The translations under genes and the position numbers were made by a program. Positions 44,249 through 50,705 of a DNA stretch of 64,000 nt are shown one piece after another (the stretch's first letter is position 1; every line of letters begins with the position of its first letter). This stretch comes from an uncultured Thermanaerothrix sp. (GTDB lineage Bacteria; Chloroflexota; Anaerolineae; Anaerolineales; Anaerolineaceae): the NCBI RefSeq assembly GCF_938028735.1, contig NZ_CALIMF010000002.1, positions 248,001-312,000 on the forward strand, given 5' to 3'. A model generated the notes under the pieces. It had not been told where the DNA came from and searched no databases. It saw nothing but the letters and a program-made list of their open reading frames with translations.

Positions 44249-44302
44249 ACGCAATGCACCTGGACAGAGAATCAGAAGCTTCCTGCCATGTGCCTCACCA
44301 AA

Positions 44303-44812
44303 CTAAGGCTCAACCGGATATCCGGCTGCACTCCAGGCTGCAAACCCGCCCAGAATTGGCTTTACGTTGGTGAAACCCTGCTCCAAGAGGTACTGCGCCG
44401 CACGGGCGCTTGATTCTTCGGCCGGTCAAGTACAGTAGGTGATAATGGACCGCGAGGGATCCAATTCGTGAAGCCTCTGCGGCAATTCATTCAACGCAAT
44501 GTTGAGCGCGCCTGGTATATGAGCGGCTGAGTAAGCGCTAGCCGGACGCACATCCAGGAAAATCGCACTGCCCTCATCATATGCGCGCTTGGCTTCCTCA
44601 AGGGGGATGCGCTTAACCTCTGGATAGGGGATATTTGCCACCTGGGTCGAAGGCAGCGTCCGACCCGAGTTGGACGACCGGTTTTGGGCCCAAAAGCCCC
44701 ATGCGCCATAGGCCATTAGCGCTAGCCCCACCAGGATAAAGATCCAAGGGACTATGCGACGCGACTGACGAACCTCTCGCTTGCTGGAAGGTCGAGTAGA
44801 TGAAGTTTTCAT
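44303..44812 (-). CDS. Membrane-anchored rhodanese with in-frame TGA, probable selenoprotein
   Basis: A membrane-anchored single-domain rhodanese of 169 residues if TGA 44428-44426 is read as selenocysteine. Residues about 20-45 form one membrane segment (VPWIFILVGLALMAYGAWGF). The domain follows with AIFLDVRPASAYSAAHIPGA and then IITYCT-TGA-PAEESSARAA. Rhodaneses of the DedA-associated type have YCTCPxE here, so the TGA replaces the second Cys of CxC exactly. After it the frame stays open for 40 codons and encodes the normal rhodanese end (VKPILGGFAAWSAAGYPVEP, then TAG 44305-44303). The first 128 residues alone would lack the last helices. Conventional calling stops at 44426. A GCGCC-CGTGC-GGCGC hairpin starts 16 bases after the TGA (44395-44409). 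The gene is preceded by TATAAT 8 bases before ATG. The Sec machinery is not in the window. Confidence 0.8.
44395..44409 (-). promoter_or_regulatory. Candidate bacterial SECIS hairpin
   Basis: In the mRNA the stem GCGCC / GGCGC with loop CGUGC begins 16 bases after the UGA and puts the GU-containing loop about 22-24 bases downstream. Bacterial SECIS elements lie directly after the UGA, with a small stem and a G in the apical loop at this distance. The stem is short (5 GC-rich pairs), and I have not shown that it binds SelB. Confidence 0.55.
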
Positions 44813-44820
44813 AGGCCCAA

Positions 44821-44826
44821 ATTATA
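44821..44826 (-). promoter_or_regulatory. TATAAT box 8 bases before the rhodanese ATG
   Basis: TATAAT (reverse strand) followed by TTGGGCCT and then ATG predicts an almost leaderless transcript. A GCGACA that partly matches a -35 box lies 18 bases upstream. Confidence 0.5.
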
Positions 44827-44833
44827 ACCAATA

Positions 44834-45343
44834 TTATCCGATATTGTCGCTTGGTTTGGCTGCTTTGCGGGCTTGCTTCTCGTCAACTAGGTTGACCAGT
44901 TCAAATCTCCCCACCGCGGCTACCAAATCTTCGCGCCGCATTATGATGGCTACCCCCGGTTGACCGGCCCCGAGTGAGACTTCTTCAACCGCAAAGACAT
45001 GGGGATCGACCAGAATACGCAGTGGAGCCGGCAATCCGAAAGGCGAAACGCTGCCCGGCATATAACCGGTCACACGAATCACCTCCTCCTCGGTTGCCAA
45101 GGTTAAGCGGCGTTGCTGCAGGTGCTGACGCAACGCAGGCCAATACACATGGAATCCGCCCGGGACAAGGACCATCACGAATTCTCCTTCGGTCGTACGA
45201 AAAAGCAGCGTGCGTACCACCTGCTCGAGGCGCTGACCACGCTCGGTAGCCGCCTGTTCCAGATCATCCGGTGGTTGTTGATGCACAAAGCGGCGGTATG
45301 GAATACCGCGCTCTATCAGATAAGCCTCAGCTGCAGTCAGCAT
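44834..45343 (-). CDS. YbaK/ProX-type aminoacyl-tRNA deacylase
   Basis: A 169-residue YbaK/prolyl-tRNA-synthetase-associated domain protein that would hydrolyse mischarged tRNAs. The pattern includes LEQVVRTLLFRT with the Arg/Lys-rich active-site region, FVMVLVPGGFHVYWPALRQ, and GSVSPFGLPAPLRILVD, the latter a conserved substrate-binding GxxxPFG segment. The usual Lys of the YbaK active site appears to be replaced in the first motif, so specificity is unclear. It lies 18 bases after the SplB-like gene on the same strand. Confidence 0.88.
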   Translation of the reverse strand: MLTAAEAYLIERGIPYRRFVHQQPPDDLEQAATERGQRLEQVVRTLLFRTTEGEFVMVLVPGGFHVYWPALRQHLQQRRLTLATEEEVIRVTGYMPGSVSPFGLPAPLRILVDPHVFAVEEVSLGAGQPGVAIIMRREDLVAAVGRFELVNLVDEKQARKAAKPSDNIG

Positions 45344-45361
45344 GGTCGGCCCTCTCAGCGA

Positions 45362-46525
45362 CTAAAAGATAAAAGTCAATTGTTGTTCAGGGTGACGCCC
45401 ATCTAGCAGGAGATAAGGAGCCGCCCGATTGACGTTCACGCCTAATTGACGCAACTGCCGCAGATCGCGCAAACGGGTGAGGCGGCGAGCACGGATAATC
45501 GCCAGTGCCGACTTTGGCCCAATCCCAGGAATGCGCAATAATTCCTCACGAGAAGCGCGGTTAACTTCCAGCGGGTGATTAATATAACGCTGGGCCCAAG
45601 CCGTTTTGGGGTCCACCGCCAGATCCAGCCTTCCATCACTGCCCAAAGGAAGTTCCTCAAACGCAAAGCCATAATCGCGCAGTAGGAACGAAGCCTGGTA
45701 GAGACGCAGGGCACGCACTGGATTTTCGGGGGAATGATCCTCCAACGGGGTTTGAGCAATTGGATGAAAAGCCGAGTAATAAACTCGGCTGAGCCCGAGT
45801 TGCTTATAAAGATACGCAGTCGTCCTCAAAAGCTCTGCATCTGTTTCACCGATCCCAACCACAAATTGGGTGCTTAACGAAACCCGCCGATGGCCTGGAC
45901 CAGACTGCAAATTCTGAGCAGCCTGGTAGGCTTGCCGCAGCGGCTGTAGCAAAACGCTACCCGGCGCTTTACGCGGTGCCAATTGCTGCAAGTAAGTCGC
46001 TGGCATCTCCAGGTTAATGGACACACGCGAGGCTAAAGCAACAGCGCGTTCTACCTGGGCAGCCTCAGCGCCAGGCATCAGTTTGAGATGCAGGTAACCC
46101 TGAAACCCCAATCGGTGGCGCAAAATCTCTGCCGTGGCAATCAGGCGATCCTGAGTGCGCACACCGCCCCCGGTCACCCCCGAGGAAAGGAACAGACCCT
46201 TGACCAGACCCGCCTGATAAATTTGGAGAAAAGCCCGTGCCAGTTCTTCGGGTTCAAACGTAGCCCGTCGAAAATCGCGTCCGGCGCGGAAGGGGCAATA
46301 AGCGCAGTCATATTCACATGCCGAGGTCAAGAGCACTTTGAGCACCGGGATCTTTTGTCCCCCGCGCAAGGTAACATAACTAATGTGGTCCAATAGACGT
46401 GAAGCAACCCCGAAAGTGCGCGCCGTATAACAGGCTGGCGATGCCTCACGCCAGCCACTGGACTCTTCGTCCAATTCCAAACCAGTCTCTTGAGAGAGAA
46501 GGGAGAGTTTCTCCAGCCAGTCCAT
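45362..46525 (-). CDS. SplB-like radical SAM protein with helix-hairpin-helix end
   Basis: A 387-residue putative DNA-modification/repair radical SAM protein. The cluster motif is CEYDCAYC near residue 67 (CX3CX2C). The C-terminal part contains REELLRIPGIGPKSALAIIRAR, a helix-hairpin-helix DNA-binding motif, then a second AxRLTRLRDLRQLRQLGV. The family is usually found next to a uracil-DNA-glycosylase-like gene; that partner is not adjacent here. Start ATG 46525 has a TATAAT box 9 bases upstream and no ribosome binding site, so it is probably leaderless; an in-frame ATG at 46546 would lie upstream of that box and is rejected. Confidence 0.88.
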   Translation of the reverse strand: MDWLEKLSLLSQETGLELDEESSGWREASPACYTARTFGVASRLLDHISYVTLRGGQKIPVLKVLLTSACEYDCAYCPFRAGRDFRRATFEPEELARAFLQIYQAGLVKGLFLSSGVTGGGVRTQDRLIATAEILRHRLGFQGYLHLKLMPGAEAAQVERAVALASRVSINLEMPATYLQQLAPRKAPGSVLLQPLRQAYQAAQNLQSGPGHRRVSLSTQFVVGIGETDAELLRTTAYLYKQLGLSRVYYSAFHPIAQTPLEDHSPENPVRALRLYQASFLLRDYGFAFEELPLGSDGRLDLAVDPKTAWAQRYINHPLEVNRASREELLRIPGIGPKSALAIIRARRLTRLRDLRQLRQLGVNVNRAAPYLLLDGRHPEQQLTFIF

Positions 46526-46534
46526 GTTGCTTTT

Positions 46535-46540
46535 ATTATA
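46535..46540 (-). promoter_or_regulatory. TATAAT box 9 bases before the SplB-like gene
   Basis: TATAAT on the reverse strand ends 9 bases before ATG 46525, predicting a leader of about 2-3 bases. Confidence 0.5.
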
Positions 46541-46668
46541 GAACATATTTTCCGTTCATACAATCGCCTATTCGAGCCAACTTGCGTGCGGCTACTTTCG
46601 CAACCTCGGTGTTTGATATACTTAAGGAAATAACGGGTTCCGTTTGCTAAATCTTGGTTTAAGCGCTC

Positions 46669-47886
46669 ATGGTAATTCTGGGTTTCTGGAACGACACCCG
46701 ATTGACTATCAGCATCAAAACCAGCGGTTTGACAGTAGGTTTTGAACATGCTGGTCGGACAGTCGTGTACGGTTACGACCGCGTCGGGCGACTCTGGACA
46801 GCCATGGAAAATGATATATCTTATCGCCGCGGTCTAAATGGTAAGGTCATTGCCAAATGGCGAGAAGAAGGGAATCTTCCTGCCCGGCGTTGGCTCTCCG
46901 CTGCTGAAGCAGAGGCCTGGATAAACCGCGCCCATCATCAAATGAAAGCCCTCCTTACTTCCATTACACAGCAAGAGGTGGCCCTGGAGCACCCCCTTCC
47001 TGCAGAAGGTCTTCACCTTCTGAATCGGGCTGCAAACTTTGATGTCCTGCACGCCGCTGCTGATGCGGCTCAATTTGCCCGCATTTATAAACCCATTGGC
47101 ATTCTCCCTCCAGACCAATACATGGCCGTTGTCCTTCAAGCCACCGAGGGATGCTCGTTCAACACCTGCACGTTTTGTACCTTCTACCGAGATCGTCCAT
47201 TTCGCATCAAAACACCCGAAGTGTTCCATGAACACGCGCAGGCGGTCAAAGCCTTTCTGGGCGAGGGGCTAAGCCTGCGACGTACCATTTTCTTAGGAGA
47301 TGCCAATGCGCTGGTAACACCCATGCCGCGTCTGCTCCCTCTATTTCAAAGCGTTCACGCACATTTTGATGTCGAGGCACTGGGTGGCATTTATGCCTTT
47401 TTAGATGGTTTTAGTGGTGAGAAGAAGCACTCTGCCGATTACGCGGAACTGGCCGCTTTGGATCTGAAACGAGTTTATATCGGCATGGAGTCGGGAAATG
47501 CAGATCTCTTACGCTTCTTGAGAAAGCCTGGCGATCCAGAAGATGTCATCCGTACCGTAGAGTCACTCAAACAGGCAGGCGTAGCGGTGGGCATCATCAT
47601 CCTGCTTGGTGCGGGGGGACACGTTTTTGCACGCCGACATGTCGAAGATACCGTGGCAGCCCTTAATAGCATGCCACTTGATCTAGAGGATTTGATCTAT
47701 TTCTCTGAACTCATTGAAAGCGAAGGGATGCCTTACGTTCAGCAAGCCTTCGAGGCAGGCTTGCGGCCCCTCTCACCAGAGGAATGCCTGCAACAAGGGC
47801 AAGAAATTGAGACCAGGCTCATCTTCGATGAAGAACGGGGCACGCCCCACATTAGTCGCTATGACATCCGCGAATTTGTGTATTGA
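46669..47886 (+). CDS. Radical SAM protein with CX4CX2C cluster motif
   Basis: A 405-residue protein. Residues 1-95 are unlike the radical SAM core and include TISIKTSGLTVGFEHAGRTV. The core starts with LQATEGCSFNTCTFC, which gives CX4CX2C rather than the common CX3CX2C. Later parts typical of the core are FLGDANALVTP, GLKRVYIGMESGN-like VYIGMESGNADLLRFL and GIIILLGAGGHVF. It is divergent from the SplB-like gene and is followed by a Mut7-C protein gene and an AIR-synthase gene with overlapping starts. The substrate is unknown. The trio looks like a small pathway. Confidence 0.85.
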   Translation: MVILGFWNDTRLTISIKTSGLTVGFEHAGRTVVYGYDRVGRLWTAMENDISYRRGLNGKVIAKWREEGNLPARRWLSAAEAEAWINRAHHQMKALLTSITQQEVALEHPLPAEGLHLLNRAANFDVLHAAADAAQFARIYKPIGILPPDQYMAVVLQATEGCSFNTCTFCTFYRDRPFRIKTPEVFHEHAQAVKAFLGEGLSLRRTIFLGDANALVTPMPRLLPLFQSVHAHFDVEALGGIYAFLDGFSGEKKHSADYAELAALDLKRVYIGMESGNADLLRFLRKPGDPEDVIRTVESLKQAGVAVGIIILLGAGGHVFARRHVEDTVAALNSMPLDLEDLIYFSELIESEGMPYVQQAFEAGLRPLSPEECLQQGQEIETRLIFDEERGTPHISRYDIREFVY

Positions 47887-47900
47887 ATAAACAAGAAACT

Positions 47901-48635
47901 ATGGGATTAGTTTACGTCCGCTTTCATGGTTGCCTGAACGATTTTTTGCCGGCTGCTCAGCGTGAACGCCCAATTACATACATTGTCAAGGAAAAAACCG
48001 CCGTCAAGCACATTATCGAGGCACTGGGGGTACCCCATCCAGAGATAGGCAAGGTTGAGGTAGATGGACGGCCAGTGCCACTTACCTACCATGTTCAGAA
48101 CGGGGACGATATTCATGTGTTTCCCTTCGACCTAGAGCACACAGAGGCCTCTGTCATTGATCCGCGCTTTATCTTAGATAATCATCTGGGAAAGTTGACC
48201 CATTATTTGCGTCTGCTAGGGTTTGATGCACTTTATGATCCTTTCTGGCAAGATCGCGACTTGGCCTTGATTGCCAATCGTGAAGATCGCATCCTACTTA
48301 CTCGTGACCGTGGCTTGTTAAAGCGCAACCTGGTGCGACGGGGTTATTGTGTGCGTGCTCACCAGCCTCGTGAGCAAGTTTTTGAGATTATTAACCGTTT
48401 CAATCTAAGAGCCTTGGTCAAACCCTTTCAGCGGTGTCCACGTTGCAATGGCTTACTGGAACCCGTTAACAAAGCCGAGATTCTTGATCACTTAGAACCG
48501 CTAACACGGTTATACTATGATGAATTCGACCGCTGTACCCAGTGCGGGCAGATTTACTGGAAGGGTTCCCACTACGAACGCATGCTGCCCTTCATCGAAA
48601 AAATTCTCAACTACTGCAATGGAAATACCCCATGA
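47901..48635 (+). CDS. Mut7-C ubiquitin-like plus Mut7-C RNase-domain protein
   Basis: A protein of about 244 residues with two domains. The first (residues about 1-80, YVRFHGCLNDFLP to GDDIHVFPFD) is a MoaD/ThiS-like ubiquitin fold. The second is a PIN-like Mut7-C domain (ILDNHLGKLTHYLRLLGFDA, then ILLTRDRGLL) with a zinc ribbon of two CxxC pairs (CPRC and CTQC). Proteins with this pair are found in many bacteria and are suspected RNases, without proof. Start ATG 47901 is used; a TTG at 47883 overlapping the previous stop (TTGA) is the alternative. The stop overlaps the next gene by ATGA. Confidence 0.85.
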   Translation: MGLVYVRFHGCLNDFLPAAQRERPITYIVKEKTAVKHIIEALGVPHPEIGKVEVDGRPVPLTYHVQNGDDIHVFPFDLEHTEASVIDPRFILDNHLGKLTHYLRLLGFDALYDPFWQDRDLALIANREDRILLTRDRGLLKRNLVRRGYCVRAHQPREQVFEIINRFNLRALVKPFQRCPRCNGLLEPVNKAEILDHLEPLTRLYYDEFDRCTQCGQIYWKGSHYERMLPFIEKILNYCNGNTP

Positions 48636-49660
48636 CTGCCGCTCTCCCCGTCGGAAAACTTCCTCACCACCTTCTAGCCGACCTGCTGAAACAGGCCCCC
48701 AGTCAGCATGAACGAGTGCTTTTGGGCCCCGGGATCGGGCTGGATTGCGCCATCCTGGATATGGGCGAGATTGCCCTGGTGCTCAAGACCGAACCCATTA
48801 CCTTTGCCACCCAGGAAATCGGCTGGTACGCTGTGCAAATCGCCAGTAACGACATCGCCACCACCGGCGCCGTTCCACGCTGGATGCTAGTCACCCTGCT
48901 CTTGCCGGAAGGTAAGACCACCCCAGAATTCGCGGCTGAAATTGGACAACAAATTTTTCAAGCCTGCCGTCAGATGAATATTGTCCTCCTGGGCGGACAC
49001 ACCGAAATTACGTACGACCTTCACCGCCCAATCGTCGTCACCACATTGATAGGCGAAATTGAAAAATCGCGCGTCATCACACCCCGCGGCGTTCGCCCAG
49101 GAGATGTTCTCATCCTCACTAAAGGGATTCCCATTGAAGGCAGTGCCATCCTGGCGCGCGAATTCGCTCATCGGCTAGAAAGCGTGCTCACCCCCGAAGA
49201 GATTCAGGCCGCCCAAGGCTTCATCTACGAGCCAGGCATTAGTGTATTCCGTGATGCCCAAATTGCGGTCGCTGCCGGGCGGGTAACTGCCATGCACGAT
49301 CCCACAGAAGGTGGGTTGGCAACAGCCCTCTGGGAATTGGCAGAGGCTGCCGGCGTTCGCCTGCGCGTAGAAAGTGACCTCATCCCCATTCCTCCTCTGG
49401 CCCAGAAAATCTGCGCTCACTTCGGCCTGGATCCCCTGGGTACCCTGGCTTCGGGCGCGCTCCTTCTGACCGCCCCACCTCAGGATGCCCCCCACATCTT
49501 GGCAGCATTGAGCGAGGCGCAGATTCCAGCGGCCGTAATCGGCACGGTTGAAGCCGGCGCACCTGAGGTCATTCTTCTCAGCCAGGGTCTTGAGAAAACC
49601 CTGCCGCAGTTTGCACGCGATGAGATTGCGCGTTTTTACGAGCAACAGATCCCTGCATAG
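48632..49660 (+). CDS. AIR synthase-related (HypE-like) ATPase
   Basis: A 342-residue member of the PurM/SelD/HypE/ThiL superfamily. Core motifs are VLLGPGIGLDCAILD near residue 28, IASNDIATTGAVPRWM near residue 68, GGHTEITYDLHRP near residue 120 and MHDPTEGGLATALWELAEAAG near residue 220. There is no PRIC tail (it ends EQQIPA), so it is not HypE, and there is no GCGCK N-terminal motif of SelD. It therefore phosphorylates or activates some other group with ATP. It is coupled to the Mut7-C and radical SAM genes upstream (ATGA overlap). A tRNA gene follows at 49724. Confidence 0.87.
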   Translation: MTAALPVGKLPHHLLADLLKQAPSQHERVLLGPGIGLDCAILDMGEIALVLKTEPITFATQEIGWYAVQIASNDIATTGAVPRWMLVTLLLPEGKTTPEFAAEIGQQIFQACRQMNIVLLGGHTEITYDLHRPIVVTTLIGEIEKSRVITPRGVRPGDVLILTKGIPIEGSAILAREFAHRLESVLTPEEIQAAQGFIYEPGISVFRDAQIAVAAGRVTAMHDPTEGGLATALWELAEAAGVRLRVESDLIPIPPLAQKICAHFGLDPLGTLASGALLLTAPPQDAPHILAALSEAQIPAAVIGTVEAGAPEVILLSQGLEKTLPQFARDEIARFYEQQIPA

Positions 49661-49723
49661 AGGTTCTCGCTTACCAGCCCCAAGAAGGCTCCGAATTTGT
49701 GGTAAAATTTTACAAAACCAAGC

Positions 49724-49795
49724 GCGCCCGTGGTGAAGTGGATATCACGTTACCCTCCGGAGGTAAAATCCCGAGTTCGAGTCTCGGCGGGCGCA
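49724..49795 (+). tRNA. tRNA-Arg (anticodon CCG)
   Basis: A complete cloverleaf: acceptor GCGCCCG / CGGGCGC (49724-49730, 49788-49794), D arm GTGA / TCAC, anticodon stem TTACC / GGTAA with loop CTCCGGA and anticodon CCG at 49757-49759, T arm CCGAG-TTCGAGT-CTCGG and discriminator A49795. CCA is not encoded. A run of eight T at 49800-49807 follows and serves as terminator; a TAAAAT -10-like box is at 49703-49708. It reads CGG codons. Confidence 0.95.
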
Positions 49796-49926
49796 CTGAT
49801 TTTTTTTGTTTAAGTCGGTTTTTTACATTAACAGCATAATTTGTTAATGCGTTGCTTATACTCAGATGGTATAAATGCAAGCGATTCGGTTACAATACAT
49901 AGGAACGACTGACAAGGAGGATGACC

Positions 49927-50631
49927 ATGTATTACCCCTTCTTATTTGGTGGTTACGGCTTGTATCTTTTGTTCAGTCTGCCCGCTCTGATTCTGGGATT
50001 GTGGGCACAGATCAAAGTACAGACCGCTTTCAGTAAATATTCTCGGGTGCGCACCCTGAGTGGCTTGACCGGCGCTCAGATTGCCCGCCGCATGCTCGAT
50101 ATGAACGGATTACATGAAGTGCGAGTTGAGCGGGTGAGCGGCTTTCTCAGCGATCATTACGACCCGCGGGCCAAAGTATTGCGCCTGAGCCCAGAAGTCT
50201 ACTCCAGCCCAAGCGTAGCCGCGGCAGGCGTAGCCGCTCATGAAGCCGGACACGCAATTCAGGATAGCCAAGCCTATGCCATGTTACAGTTACGCACGGC
50301 CATTGTACCAACCGTTCAAATCGGCTCCTGGTTAGGCCCAATTATCTTCATTCTTGGCTTCTTCTTCCAGGCTGACCCCATCGCCTGGCTAGGAGTTGGC
50401 CTATTTGGGCTGACAGCCCTCTTTGCGCTGATTACCCTCCCAGTGGAAATTGACGCCTCTAATCGAGCCAAGCAATGGCTAGCAACCTCGGGTGTGGTCT
50501 ACAATCAGGAAATGGAAGGGGTGCGGAGCGTTCTGGACGCTGCTGCACTCACCTATGTGGCGGCTGCCATTCAGGCCATCACCACCGTGCTCTACTACGC
50601 TTTCCTGCTAATGGGGCGTCGTCGGGACTAA
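49927..50631 (+). CDS. YugP-family membrane zinc metallopeptidase
   Basis: A 234-residue membrane protein with the zinc-binding AAHEAGHAIQD near residue 102 (HExxH) and about four membrane segments (near residues 8-25, 130-150, 155-175 and 215-232). It resembles Bacillus YugP. The conserved GLHEVRVERVSGFLSDHYDP near residue 58 precedes the catalytic site. Start ATG 49927 is preferred over ATG 49921 because AGGAGG ends immediately before 49921. It is followed by an intrinsic terminator at 50660. Confidence 0.9.
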   Translation: MYYPFLFGGYGLYLLFSLPALILGLWAQIKVQTAFSKYSRVRTLSGLTGAQIARRMLDMNGLHEVRVERVSGFLSDHYDPRAKVLRLSPEVYSSPSVAAAGVAAHEAGHAIQDSQAYAMLQLRTAIVPTVQIGSWLGPIIFILGFFFQADPIAWLGVGLFGLTALFALITLPVEIDASNRAKQWLATSGVVYNQEMEGVRSVLDAAALTYVAAAIQAITTVLYYAFLLMGRRRD

Positions 50632-50659
50632 ATACCCGGCTGTAATATTGTATCTAACG

Positions 50660-50689
50660 CGGAGTCCTACTGAACGGGCTCCGTTTTTT
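50660..50689 (+). terminator. Intrinsic terminator after the YugP gene
   Basis: CGGAGTCC (50660-50667) pairs with GGGCTCCG (50676-50683), one G-T wobble, around an 8-base loop, followed by six T (50684-50689). Confidence 0.85.
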
Positions 50690-50690
50690 A

Positions 50691-50696
50691 TATAAT
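50691..50696 (+). promoter_or_regulatory. TATAAT box abutting the terminator, 9 bases before the next ATG
   Basis: TATAAT begins 2 bases after the terminator T run and 9 bases before ATG 50706, predicting a leaderless transcript for the large exported protein. The terminator stem would occupy the -35 to -10 spacer region. Confidence 0.5.
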
Positions 50697-50705
50697 TCAT
50701 TCAGA

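Noticed and set aside
44426-44812. A shorter rhodanese ending at the TGA as the true product
   Set aside because: It would lack the active-site tail and the last helices, while the sequence after the TGA encodes a perfect rhodanese end. A sequencing error or recent nonsense mutation is less likely because the stop sits exactly on the known Cys position and a hairpin follows, but it is not excluded.
48632-49660. SelD (selenophosphate synthase) to support the selenoprotein
   Set aside because: It is in the same superfamily but the Cys/Sec-containing glycine-rich N-terminal motif of SelD is absent.
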